Source of the DNA: Begonia masoniana
Taxonomy: Eukaryota > Streptophyta > Magnoliopsida > Cucurbitales > Begoniaceae
DNA: 64,000 bases
NCBI GenBank assembly: GCA_022432975.1
Contig: CM039502.1
Location: 74,791,497-74,855,496 of the forward strand
Direction of reading: 5' to 3'
Shown here piece after piece: positions 12,351 through 23,690 of this stretch. Positions within the stretch are counted from its first letter, which is position 1. Each line of letters opens with the position of its first letter. The position numbers and the translations under genes were made by a program. Under the pieces are notes generated by a model. That model made no database searches and had not been told where the DNA came from. It saw only the letters and a program-made list of their open reading frames with translations.

Positions 12351-13020
12351 GATTTTTTTTCCAAAGGGTAGCGACCAAAATTGCTCCACCCTTTTCTTTA
12401 TTCCTTCCCCTGCATATACATACCTCAATACTTCTAACTGCTTCCTCAATTATCGCTACACACCACATACATCTTCACAATACAATTTGACATAAAACCA
12501 CCCGATACTCGTACATTCTCCGTAATCTTACTTGAAACCGACTTGATACTCATCTAACACGAAATTCGTTTTCATGAAAATGAACTGCGTGGATCTGTTT
12601 AAAAACTAAATGTTTTCTCTTGTTAAAATCACCAAGTAGTTCCATAAAACTTACATAAAAGCCTTAACAAAACATTTTATAAAATCAGTTTACCAAAACA
12701 TCTATACATCACTCTATCAGCTAACCAGAACCAAACATCCTAATATGTTCAACTATACAATTTTTCCTACGATCTAACTATAGTGTCCCAAAATACCTTT
12801 ACATCATTCCCCACTGGTTAAATACGCGTCGACTGCCCAGCACACTCCCACGGGCCATCATTCGCCAACCGGTTCATACGTCAGGCAAAAGAACTTCTTT
12901 CTCACCTGTTTCAAAACCACCTACACCATAGAAAACAGTCCGTGAGCTAAAGGCTCAGTAAATCTACATGAATGACAATGCATGCGATGCGTATGTAGTT
13001 CATAAAATCGTGACATTTTT

Positions 13021-14128
13021 TTATCCTTTTCGTTTTCCTTTTCGTTTTACCTTTCGTTTTCCTTTCGTTTTCCTTTTCGTTTTCCTTTTCGTTTTCCTTT
13101 TCGTTTCCCTTTTCGTTTACCTTTTCGTTTTCCTTTTCGTTTTCCTTTTCGTTTTCCTTTTCGTTTTCCTTTTCGTTTTCCTTTTCGTTTACCTTTTCGT
13201 TTTCCTTTTCGTTTACCTTTTCGTTTTCCTTTTCGTTTACCTTTTCGTTTTCCTTTTCGTTTACCTTTTCGTTTTCCTTTTCGTTTTCCTTTTTGTTTTC
13301 CTTTTCGTTTTCCTTTTCGTTTACCTTTTCGTTTTCCTTTTCGTTTACCTTTTCGTTTACCTTTTCGCTTTCCTTTTCGTTTACCTTTTCGTTTTCCTTT
13401 TCGTTTTCCTTTTCGTTTACCTTTTCGTTTTCCTTTTCGTTTTCCTTTTCGTTTTCCTTTTCGTTTTCCTTTTCGTTTTCCTTTTCGTTTTCCTTTTCGT
13501 TTACCTTTTCGTTTTCCTTTTCGTTTTCCTTTTCGTTTACCTTTTCGTTTTCCTTTTCGTTTTCCTTTTCGTTTACCTTTTCGTTTTCCTTTTCGTTTAC
13601 CTTTTCGTTTTCCTTTTCGTTTACCTTTTCGTTTTCCTTTTCGTTTTCCTTTTCGTTTACCTTTTCGTTTTCCTTTTCGTTTACCTTTTCGTTTTCCTTT
13701 TCGTTTACCTTTTCGTTTTCCTTTTCGTTTACCTTTTCGTTTTCCTTTTCGTTTACCTTTTCGTTTTCCTTTTCGTTTACCTTTTCGTTTTCCTTTTCGT
13801 TTTCCTTTTCGTTTTCCTTTTCGTTTACCTTTTCGTTTTCCTTTTCGTTTACCTTTTCGTTTTCCTTTTCGTTTTCCTTTTCGTTTTCCTTTTCGTTTAC
13901 CTTTTCGTTTTCCTTTTCGTTTACCTTTTCGTTTTCCTTTTCGTTTTCCTTTTCGTTTACCTTTTCGTTTTCCTTTTCGTTTTCCTTTTCGTTTTCCTTT
14001 TCGTTTACCTTTTCGTTTTCCTTTTCGTTTACCTTTTCGTTTTCCTTTTCGTTTACCTTTTCGTTTTCCTTTTCGTTTACCTTTTCGTTTTCCTTGTCGT
14101 TTACCCTTTCATTTACTCTTTTCGTTTA
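13021..14128. repeat. 12-bp minisatellite in E1 LTR, ~92 copies
   Basis: Tandem array of TTTTCGTTTTCC and TTTTCGTTTACC in irregular alternation, with rare variants (TTTTTG, GCTTTCC) and worn edges. The open frames across it (Phe-Val-Leu or Phe-Ser repeats) result from a unit without stop codons in two frames; they are not genes. It lies between the donor-like GTAAGT at 14358 and the acceptor-like TAG at 12921. Confidence 0.95.
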
Positions 14129-15325
14129 TTATGAAAACATGCATGGAAATACCTTTTCCCGAAACCATGATGCATGAATATGTACGATGCCGTAATTAAA
14201 ACCGAAGCATAAACAAGCAAAACCTTAACACTTCAACAACTTAACTAAAACTAACTACCCAACCTATTACCCAACACATTCTACATCTCCAAGATTCTCA
14301 ATCAACATAAAATCTTATGGTGTAGGCCAAATCGGCAAAAAGAGTCACGAAGACTTACCTCGCGTCTGTTGAAATTTTAGCTCCGTCCACGAGCGTTGTT
14401 CACCTAAGGCAATTCACAACATTTATTGTTAAAACGAGTTTAAACCGTTAAACGTCCAAATTAACGAAACTCTTAACTAAGGAAATTTCCTAAAACTCTA
14501 ATTTAACTCTCTCGGGCATTTCATCGAGCAACTTATGTTCACCAATAACCCTAAACTCCATTAATGGGGATTTCTCATAACTTCAAACCCGACTTATCAA
14601 CCCAAACTTCGAATACACCCTATATTTCACCAAATAACGCTCAATAATCGTAAATACAACCCTATCTAACGTTTTCTAACAAAACTTAACTATTTTCATG
14701 AAATTTCTACGAAACCCTAACGGTTTATAAAGCTAGAACTCAAGAATAACGGTCGGAAAACGCTAGAGACTTACCTAGAATCATGATAGGAGAGGAAAAC
14801 GTGAAGAAACTTAACGATCGAAGGAGCGGTTGACGAAGAACCGTGGATAAATGCCATGGAGGGCTTGAAGTCGCCGAAGGGGAAAGCTCACTGGAGCTTC
14901 GTGGAAGAAGAGAGAAATGAGGGAGGGAGAGAAGAAATGTGTTTTTGGCAAATTACCTTTTTGCCCTTCCTTTGATTTTCTATTTTTTTCGTCCTTTGTT
15001 TCGTTAATTAGCTAACGATTCAGTTTCTCTAAATTTTCTTAGCTCACCATTAATTCCAACTTATTGTCAGGGCTTTATTAAAACTGTCCGTCTGCAAAAC
15101 GGATCTCGTTTACTATTTTTACCAAAATGTCCTTTATATTACGAGAAACGTAATTCTCGTAATTTAACATCACAACTCCGAAAATTCCCATAATTCTCCT
15201 AAAATCCATATTAATAATTAGGATTATAATAACGCTCTCTGCTCGCAAAACAGACTTAATTTGATATATTTACAAAATGCTATTATTTATTAGAATATTA
15301 AAATCCCGTAAAACTGGGTATTACA

Positions 15326-15373
15326 TTCCATCCACCTTATTTAAAATTTTGTCCTCAAAATTTACTCTAGCTT
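15326..15373 (-). mobile_element. E1 internal end with polypurine tract
   Basis: Short piece of E1 internal sequence next to its 3' LTR. On the minus strand it contains GGACAAAATTTTAAATAAGG then TGGATGGAA, the plus-strand primer tract. It is cut at AGCTT (15369-15373) by insertion of E2. Confidence 0.8.
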
Positions 15374-17485
15374 TGTAACACCCGGTTCTATCGAACCAAT
15401 TCTCTATTCTTTTATTAATGGCACACTTTTTATGATAATAATAAATGTAGGGTTAATAGGTGACTAGGCAAGGGCATAAAGGTAATTGGAAATTTGAAAG
15501 TGGATAACGTATTTAAGGAAAGGGGTTTTGGGTTTAATGCACTGTAGCCGCCACTATTTCTCATTTTCTCTCTCAGGCCTTCAGCTCTCCAGCAGAAATC
15601 TCTGGGCGATTTCTTTCTTGCTCAATTCTCTATCAATCTAGGTAAGTTTTTCCTCGTTTCTCTTGTGTTTAAGCAGTTAGGTAACTGATGTAGTGCAATG
15701 TGAGAAATTTCGAGAATGCTGAGATTGATGGTAGGTTCGGGTTCTAGTGATTAATGGGAATGCTCGGGTAGTAGAGTTTCTAACTGGATTCCTCGAACTT
15801 TTGTTTGATTCTTGGTGAAGTTTGGTGAAGGTTTGATTGATGTTCTGTTATGAACCTAGGTGAGCGAGCCTCTAAGGTAGCTTACAGCCGAGCGATTTCC
15901 AGGAGACCAGGTAAATGGAGTTTGCTTATGCCTTCGGGCCTACATCACAAAACATTAGGATTATGTTTACTTGAATGTGTCTGTATGTTATGCATCATAT
16001 TTTGAAAGTATACGAAAATGAATTTGAATGCATGTTGGCATGGTAAGGAATGAACATAATGAAACAGCTATGTGAATCAAATTTACTGTTAAGGGAAATA
16101 ATCCGCCCCTTAATGAGACAGTGGATATTTAGACTTTGGGAAAATTGATACGCTTCCCATCGAACAGGGAGATCGGAAACAGCTATGTGAATCGGATTTA
16201 CTGTTAAGGGAATTAATCCGCCCCTTAATGAGTCAGTGGATATTTATACTTTGGGAGAGTTGATCCAACTCCCAATTTCACAGGGGGATCTGAACAGAAA
16301 CGATGAATGAACAACTGAGATGGAAAGTAGAAATTGCATGATTAGGAATTCATATTTCAGCATTTCATTTCATTACTGCTTTACTTACTTAGCATTAGGC
16401 TAATAGATGAGTTTTGTGATGTAGGTGAAGAAGTGACAGCAGGTGTGTTTACTAAGTGTGCTGAGGACTAGATTGGTTGGAGGAGTGAATTTATGTAACA
16501 ATCTGGCAGTTGATGGGGCGGTTTAACTGATGTCAGTTGGTGTGAAGGTTTAGTTGACAATGTTTCAATTTAAGTATGTTGAGTTTTCATGACAGTAGTG
16601 GTTTCAATATTTTGAATACGTTTTGGGATTTTTCTGATAATAGTATTCTGTTGGGTTTTAAATGTTGGTTCTTACTGGATTTCGAGTAATGCAATGATTT
16701 GAATTGTTTCTGAATGGTTTCAGTGAAGTAAGTAAATTCCTTTCTGTAGTTAGAGTTGTGTTTGTATAGCGAGGAGTAGTTGAAATGTTGTTCTGTTGTC
16801 TATCGGAAGATGTCTTCAGTAAAGCCATCAGATGATGTCTTCAGTAAAGTCATCGGATGATGCCTTCAGTGGAAGCCATCGGAAGATTTAAGTAAAAGTT
16901 TTGTCGTTTAGTGACCGGTGGATGTCGCGTATTAAACCTACCGGATGATGTAGTAAAAGTTTTGTCGTTTTGTGATCGGGTGATGTCGAGTGTTAAATCC
17001 ATCGGATGATGTAGGATGTAATTTGTCGTTTAGTGACCGGTGGATGTCGTGTATTAAACCTACTGGATGATGTAGAATAAGTTTTGTTGTCTTGTGGTCG
17101 GCAGAGGCTGGGTGAATGAATCATCTGGCTGACGTCATCGGTGGAAGCCTTCGGTTTGTTTCTGCCCTTTTTGTTGACTTTGTTCAGCGGATGATGTGTT
17201 TGACTTTTATAAACTTTAAGTACTTCACGCCTAAGCCTTCATCTTTTTCGGCCGAATTATTTTCTTAATATTTTAATTGATTATTCAAATACTATTTTAT
17301 AGTTTTGCTTAACTTTGTTTTACTCAAAGATTTTCCGCTGCAAGTTTTTTTTTTTTTTTTTTTGTGTTTTTAGCAAACGTTCAAATTTGATTTTTGAACG
17401 AAGTTTTAAATTTGGTCCGAAATTTCTTAGCTATGATCGAGTTTATGAGTAGCAAACCGGGTTCAGGAAAACTCGGGGCGTTACA
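15374..17485 (+). mobile_element. Element E2, 5' LTR (2,112 bp)
   Basis: It begins TGTAACACCCGG and ends GGGCGTTACA; the flanks are AGCTT at 15369-15373 and 22827-22831. It agrees closely with the 3' LTR (20726-22826), so insertion is recent relative to E1. It contains a TATA-like GTATTTAAGG (about 15508), a CTAG|GTAAGT donor-like site (15642), two ~115-bp repeats with 'AATCCGCCCCTTAATGAG' (16060-16290), GATGTAG|GTGAA (16424) and a ~70-bp degenerate repeat on GATGATGTAG with CGGTGGATGTCG (16790-17130). Confidence 0.95.
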
Positions 17486-17487
17486 GT

Positions 17488-17503
17488 ATGGTATTAGAGA
17501 CAT
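17488..17503 (+). promoter_or_regulatory. Primer-binding site of E2 (degenerate tRNA-Met)
   Basis: TGGTATTAGAGACATT beside the 5' LTR, one or two changes from TGGTATCAGAGC. Start of the E2 internal region. Confidence 0.75.
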
Positions 17504-17568
17504 TCAGTTAAACCGTTCAAAAGATTACTCATCAGTGCCAATCGTTGTATGGAAGTACTTCAACAACT

Positions 17569-17628
17569 GTAAGTGTTTATGTTAACCTTAGTTAATAGAT
17601 ATTTAAGAGTGTAATTAACCATGTACAG
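17569..17628 (+). other. Intron-like leader segment of E2
   Basis: CAACT|GTAAGTG (donor at 17569) and TGTACAG|GAA (acceptor to 17628) enclose 60 nt; the gag ATG follows at 17641. The same arrangement with 61-65 nt is present in E1, E3, E4 and H. Confidence 0.5.
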
Positions 17629-17640
17629 GAATTTAGTGCA

Positions 17641-18587
17641 ATGGCCAGACGCCCAGGGAGACCTAGAGTGCCAAGAGAAATGGCAAATGTGAGAGGTGAA
17701 GAGGAGCCTAGTGTGATTAGGCAGCTGACAGATTTAGTGCGTCAGCAAACTGATTTAGTGCGCCAACAGTCTGACCAACTAGGAGTACTGTTGAACCGAG
17801 AGGTGCAAGGAAGTGCCAACTCGGGTTCTAGCAATGAACATTCTGGAGATAGATTCCGGAGACTAAGACCACCCACGTTTGATGGACAGTCATCTGATCC
17901 AGTTATTGCTGAAGGATGGCTTAGGAAGATTGAAAGTATGTTTAGGTGTGCTAACATTAGGGAAGGAGACAAGGTCACATTGGCAACATTTCACTTGGCT
18001 GGTGAAGCTCAACTCTGGTGGGAAACAATAGAGACCACCACTGATGTTTTGGCGATGCCTTGGTCACAGTTCAAGGACATTTTCTATGAGAAGTATTTTA
18101 ACAGCACTGTCCAGACCACGAAGAAGTTGGAGTTTCTGAACTTGAAGCAGATAGGGTCCGTGGCAGAGTATAGTAGGCAGTTCGAGTCCCTGTCCAGATT
18201 TGCTGGACATTTTGCTTACAAGAACGAGGATAAGATGTTCAAATTTGTGCATGGACTTGAAGCCAAAAATTTATAGAGGAGTTAAATTTTGTGGTATTAA
18301 AGGCTTGACATTCAGCGAAGTTGTGTCCACTGCTCTGGAAGTGGAAGAAGCTGAAAGGAAGTGTGCTGGACCAAAGGAGGCACCACAAAGGTTTATCCAG
18401 CCACACCAACAAAGAGGAACGAAGAGGCCAAAATAGCCAAGGAGCAGGAGGGAAGATACAGAATGCCAGAAAATTTCCCCAGTGTCTTAAGTGTTTGAAG
18501 AACCACCCGGGTGAGTGCAGATTGGGCTTTGGAAAGTGTTTCAACTGTGAAGAGGTTGGACACACGTTCAAGGAATGCTACAGATAT
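17641..18587 (+). pseudogene. E2 gag, frameshifted
   Basis: ATG 17641 opens MARRPGRPRVPREM, a Gln-rich coiled stretch (LVRQQTDLVRQQSDQ), then the gypsy gag core (FRRLRPPTFDGQSSDP, WLRKIESMFRC, LATFHLAGEAQLWWE, FYEKYFNSTVQ). A stop ends this frame at 18274; the zinc knuckle CFNCEEVGHTFKECY (about 18538-18585) follows in other frames, so at least two frame changes occurred. Directly after the last knuckle cysteine the sequence jumps into the end of reverse transcriptase. Confidence 0.85.
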
Positions 18588-20690
18588 CAGGAGTTTTCTT
18601 GGACTTGCAAGGTATTATAGAAAGTTCATTGAAGGATTTTCGAGGATTGCTACACCCCTTACTAAGTTAACAAGCAAAAGTGTGAAGTATATATGGACTG
18701 ATGAATGTGAGCATAGTTTCCAAACCTTGAAACAGAAACTGACCAATGCTCCAATTTTAACCATTCCAGTTGAAGATGGTAAGTTTAGCATTTACTGTGA
18801 TGCTTCCAAAATTGGTCTTGGTGGTGTGTTGATGCAAGATGGTAAGGTAATAGCCTATGCTTCTAGATAGTTGAAAACACATGAGAAAAATTACCCTACA
18901 CATGATTTAGAATTAGCTGCAGTGGTATTTACATTTAAGATTTGGAAGCATTACTTGTATGGACAATCCTGTGAGATATTTTCAGATCACAAGAGCCTGA
19001 AGTATTTTTTCACACAGAAGGAACTGAACATGAGGGAATGTCGATGGTTGGAATTTGTAAAGGACTATGACTTCGAGATTAAATACCATCTCGGCAAAGC
19101 AAATGTTGTGGCAGATGCTTTGAGTAGAGTAACAACACCGACCCCAACTATGATCTTCAATATACCGTTAGCCTTAGAGTTAGAATTCCAAAGGTTTAAT
19201 CTGGAAGCAGTATCCAGTGTATCAGCTATACTTTCAGCCATAACCTTAAAGCCTACCATTCTAGAGAAAATAAAGGAAGCTCAGACGAATGATGATGAGT
19301 GTAACAGGTACGAGTTAAACATGGATTCTACGGACAAGTCAGATTTTAACCATTCTACCGATGGAATCCTTAAGTTTAGAAATAGATGGTTTGTTCCTGC
19401 CATTAAAGAACTTCGTGATGAGATTCTTTCTGAAGCACACTCTTCCAGGTTCTCTGTTCACCCTGGGAGTACAAAGATGTACAAGGATCTCAGGCAACAT
19501 TATTGGTGGCCAACTATGAAAAAAAGTGTGGCAGAATATGTGGAATCGTGTCTAGTTTGTCAACAGGTTAAAGCTGAGCACCATAGACCTGCTAGGAATG
19601 TTACAACCCTTACCAGTTCCTGAATGGAAATGGGAACAAATAACGATGGACTTTGTTGTGGGATTGCCTAGAACAGCAAAAGGACATGATGCAATTTGGG
19701 TGATAGTTGATCGTCTAACCAAGTCTGTCCCACTTTCTGCCGATGAGAATGACTTACTCAATGGATCAGCTTGCTGAGTTGTATGCGCATGAAGTTGTTA
19801 GACTGCATGGGGTTCCAAGCACTATAGTTTCAAACCGAGACTCTAGATTTACTTCTAAGTTTTGGAAAAGTTTGCACAAGGCTATGAGAACACAGCTTAA
19901 TTTTAGTACAGCTTTTCACCCTCAGACAGATGGGTGATCCGAAAGAACCATCCAAACATTAGAGGATATGCTTCGTGCATGCACATTGGATTTTCAAGGT
20001 TCTTGGAGCAAGTATCTATCCTTAGTAGAATTCTCTTACAACAACAGTTTTCAGGCAACCATAGGAATGACACCATATGAGGTATTGTATGGACGAAAAT
20101 GCAGATCACCTTTGTACTGAGATGAAGTTGGTGAAGCACAGTTGCTTTGTCCTGACATTGTGCAACAAACTATTGAGAAGGTTGCCCTCATCCGACAGAG
20201 AATTTTGGCAGCTCAGAGTTGACAGAAAAGTTATGCAGATTGTAGGCGTAGAGAATTGGAGTTTGTGATAGGTGATGAAGTTTTTCTCAAGGTGTCCTCA
20301 TTCAAAGGAGTTGTGAGATTTGGGAAGAGGGGAAAGTTGAACCTCAGATTCATTGGACCATTCTCGATCTTAAAAAGGATTGGGAAGACAGCCTACCAGT
20401 TACAGCTACCAATTTCTATGGAAGGAATCCATAATGTGTTTCATGTTTCCATGTTGAAGAAGTGTGTACGAGATCCATTTCAGATTGTGGAACAACAGAG
20501 TTTTGAAATTCATCCTACTCTTACCTATGAGGAGAAACCAGTAAGAATCTTAGATTATGTAGTGAAGATATTGCACAACAAAGAGGTTCCACTAGTGAAA
20601 GTATTATGGCACAACCAGAACATGGAGGAGACAACTTAGGAGCGCCAGCAAGACATGATGGACCAACATCCGGAATTATTCAGGTATTGA
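18588..20690 (+). pseudogene. E2 pol remnant: RNase H, integrase, chromodomain-type tail
   Basis: It starts in the RT/RNase H connection (DIRSFLGLARYYRKF); protease and the RT palm are deleted. Next come RNase H ([22 protein letters not shown]), interrupted by TAG at 18868-18870, the integrase zinc finger ([28 protein letters not shown]), the core and a C-terminal FHVSMLKKCVRDP with a chromodomain-like LVKVLWHNQNMEETT. The second catalytic Asp (normally VSDRD) is Asn. Further stops interrupt GxSERT (19936), LYxDEVGE and QSxQKSYAD. E2 cannot encode its own replication proteins and would need help from relatives. Confidence 0.85.
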
Positions 20691-20712
20691 ATTTTGAGGA
20701 CAAAATTCTTTT

Positions 20713-20724
20713 AAGGAGGGTAGA
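20713..20724 (+). promoter_or_regulatory. E2 polypurine tract
   Basis: AAGGAGGGTAGA immediately before the 3' LTR; primer site for second-strand synthesis in LTR elements. Confidence 0.75.
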
Positions 20725-20725
20725 T

Positions 20726-22826
20726 TGTAACACCTGGTTCTATCGAACCAATTCCCTATTCTTTTATTAATGGCACACTTTTTATGATAATAATAAATGT
20801 AGAGTTAATGGGTGACTAGGCAAGGGCATAAAGGTAATTGGAAATTTGAAAGTGGATAACGTATTTAAGGAAGGGGGTTTTGGGTTTAATGCACTGTAGC
20901 CGCCACTATTTGTCATTTTCTCTCTCGGCCTTCAGCTCTCCAGCAGAAACCTCTGGGCGATTTCTTTCTTGCTCGATTCTCTATCAACCTAGGTAAGTTT
21001 TTCCTCGTTTCTCTTGTGTTTAAGCGGTTAGGTAACTGATGTAGTGCAATGTGAGAAATTTCGAGAATACTGAGATTGAGGGTAGGTTCGGGTTCTAGTG
21101 ATTAATGGGAATGCTCGGGTAGTAGAGTTTCTAACTGGATTCCTCGAACTTTTGTTTGATTCTTGGTGAAGTTTGGTGAAGGTTTGATTGATGTTCTGTT
21201 ATGAACCTAGGTGAGCGAGCCTCTAAGGTAGCTTACAGCCGAGCGATTTCCAGGAGACCAGGTAAATGAGTTTGCTTGTGCCTTCGGGCCTACATCACAA
21301 AACATTAGGATTATGTTTACTTGAATGTGTCTGTATGTTATGCATCATATTTTGAAAGTATACGAAAATGAATTTGAATGCATGTTGGCATGGTAAGGAA
21401 TGAACATAATGAAACAGCTATGTGAATCAAATTTACTGTTAAGGGAAATAATCCGCCCCTTAATGAGACAGTGGATATTTAGACTTTGGGAAAATTGATA
21501 CGCTTCCCATCGAACAGGGAGATCGGAAACATCTATGTGAATCGGATTTACTGTTAAGGGAATTAATCCGCCCCTTAATGAGTCAGTGGATATTTATACT
21601 TTGGGAGAGTTGATCCAACTCCCAATTTCACAGGGGGATCTGAACTAGAAACGATGAATGAACAACTGAGATGGAAAGTAGAAATTGCATGATTAGGAAT
21701 TCATATTTCAGCATTTCATTTCATTACTGCTTTACTTACTTAGAATTAGGCTAATAGATGAGTTTTGTGATGTAGGTGAAGAAGTGACAGCAGGTGTGTT
21801 TACTAAGTGTGCTGAGGACTAGATTGGTTGGAGGAGTGAATTTATGTAACAATCTGGCAGTTGATGGGGCGGTTTAACTGATGTCAGTTGGTGTGAAGGT
21901 TTAGTTGACAATGTTTCAATTTAAGTATGTTGAGTTTTCATGACAGTAGTGGTTTCAATATTTTGAATACGTTTTGGGATTTTTCTGATAATAGTATTCT
22001 GTTGGGTTTTAAATGTTGGTTCTTACTGGATTTCGAGTAATGCAATGATTTGAATTGTTTCTGAATGGTTTCAGTGAAGTAAGTAAATTCCTTTCTGTAG
22101 TTAGAGTTGTGTTTGTATAGCGAGGAGTAGTTGAAATGTTGTTCTGTTGTCTATCGGAAGATGTTTTCAGTAAAGCCATCGGATGATGTCTTCAGTAAAG
22201 TCATTGGATGATGCCTTCAGTGGAAGCCATCAGAAGATTTAAGTAAAAGTTTTGTTGTTTAGTGACCGGTAGATGTCGCGTATTAAACCTACCGGATGAT
22301 GTAGTAAAAGTTTTGTCGTTTTTTGATCGGGTGATGTCGAGTGTTAAATCCATCGGATGATGTAGGATGTAATTTGTCGTTTAATGACCGCTGGATGTCG
22401 CGTATTAAACCTACTGGATGATGTAGAATAAGTTTTGTCGTCTTGTGGTCGGCAGAGGCTGGGTGAATGAATCATCTGACTTACGTCATCGGTGGAAGCC
22501 TTCGGTTTGTTTCTGCCCTTTTTGTTGACTTTGTTCAGCTGGATGATGTGTTTTACTTTTATAAACTTTAAGTATTTCACGCCTAAGCCTTCATCTCTTC
22601 CGGCCGAATTATTTTCTTAATATTTTAATTGATTATTCAAATACTATTTATAGTTTTGCTTAACTTTGTTTTACTCAAAGATTTTCCGATGCAAGTTTTT
22701 TTTTGTGTTTTTAGCAAACGTTCAAATTTGATTTTTGAACGAAGTTTTAAATTTGGTCCGAAATTTCTTAGCTATGTTCGGGTTTATGAGTAGCAAACTA
22801 GGTTCAGGAAAACTCGGGGTGTTACA
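20726..22826 (+). mobile_element. Element E2, 3' LTR (2,101 bp)
   Basis: TGTAACACCTGG to GGGTGTTACA, followed by the duplication AGCTT. It differs from the 5' LTR by scattered substitutions (for example around 22141-22500) and a shorter T run near 22697 (the 5' copy has about 20 Ts at 17347). Confidence 0.95.
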
Positions 22827-23472
22827 AGCTTATAGTCCTTGATATTAATGTCTCATGTCTTGCAACCTTATACTTTGATTTACAATACTCTGGTCTCTTC
22901 GAGTCTTCTTCCCGCATTCCTTTTAAAATTGAATCCCCCTTTTTAAGAACTTCGATTTCTATCTATACTTAAGGTAATTTCCTATAATCCTAAACCAAAA
23001 TTCTGAAATCCAATGGTGCAACCCTAACCGTTAACCCCATTGGCTACCCTCGACTTAGCTTATTACGCCCCAAATTAGCATCGCGTGCTTATAATTTCCT
23101 AATCCAAGTCCTCATTATGAAGCAATCTTAGAGTCTTCTCCCATCGAAGTTTTTCTTAGTCGTTTCTTTAGATCACATCTATGCCTATACTTCCTAACGT
23201 CCGTTAGATCGAATTTCGTCCATGAAATTCTTCGAATTCCTGGGATGTAACCCAAACCTCTACAAGCGTTCATCAACTTTGGCCGTAGTCGGAATGCACG
23301 CCCACTCAAATTTCTATCCTTTTTCTAAATTATTCATGGGCCTCGACTTGTTGAATACAAGTCAACTCTTGGCATTTTCTAGTCTAATTTCTTTTCTAAG
23401 TTTACTTATATCATTTCTGTGCAAATCCTAATTCTCCTTCTTTGAAAATCCATGAGTTCCTCACATCATACT
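22827..23472 (-). mobile_element. E1 internal non-coding segment
   Basis: It lies between the right flank of E2 and the left flank of E3 and is therefore internal E1 DNA. No retroviral protein motif is found on either strand; its composition is plain and AT-rich. With 37469-38534 it forms the non-coding part of a gag-only element. Confidence 0.6.
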
Positions 23473-23690
23473 TGTAACGACCCTAATACTGTACCCGTAT
23501 TTTCCGTACTATTTTTTTTTTATCCTAATAATTTTAACTAAACTCTAGGCAGAATCTAAACCGAAATCGAAACCAGAATCGAAATCGGAATTGAAATTGA
23601 ACCTTGAAAGCATTTAAAACAAAACGTTTAATAAATAATTAAAACTTAAAACATTAATTAAAACTTTAAAAAAATCAAATTGAAAAGAGG

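Larger units (their letters stand above)
11954..15325 (-). mobile_element. Element E1, 3' LTR (3,372 bp)
   Basis: In plus coordinates it runs from TGTAGTGACCC to GGGTATTACA. The neighbouring 15326-15340 read on the minus strand gives the polypurine tract AAGGTGGATGGAA, so this is the 3' LTR of a minus-strand element. It matches the partial right LTR at 39795-40016. Read in sense it contains a C/T-rich exon, CTAG|GTAAGT (14774), GCGAG|GTAAGTC (14358), a 12-bp minisatellite (14128 to 13021), TATGGTGTAG|GTGG (12921), palindromic GGCGATCGATCGCC boxes and a poly(T) tail region. Confidence 0.9.

Noticed and set aside
12968..14177. Open frames with Phe-Val-Leu or Phe-Ser repeats
   Set aside because: By-product of the 12-bp TTTTCGTTTNCC array. 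No start context or similarity to a protein; sense of the LTR is the opposite strand.
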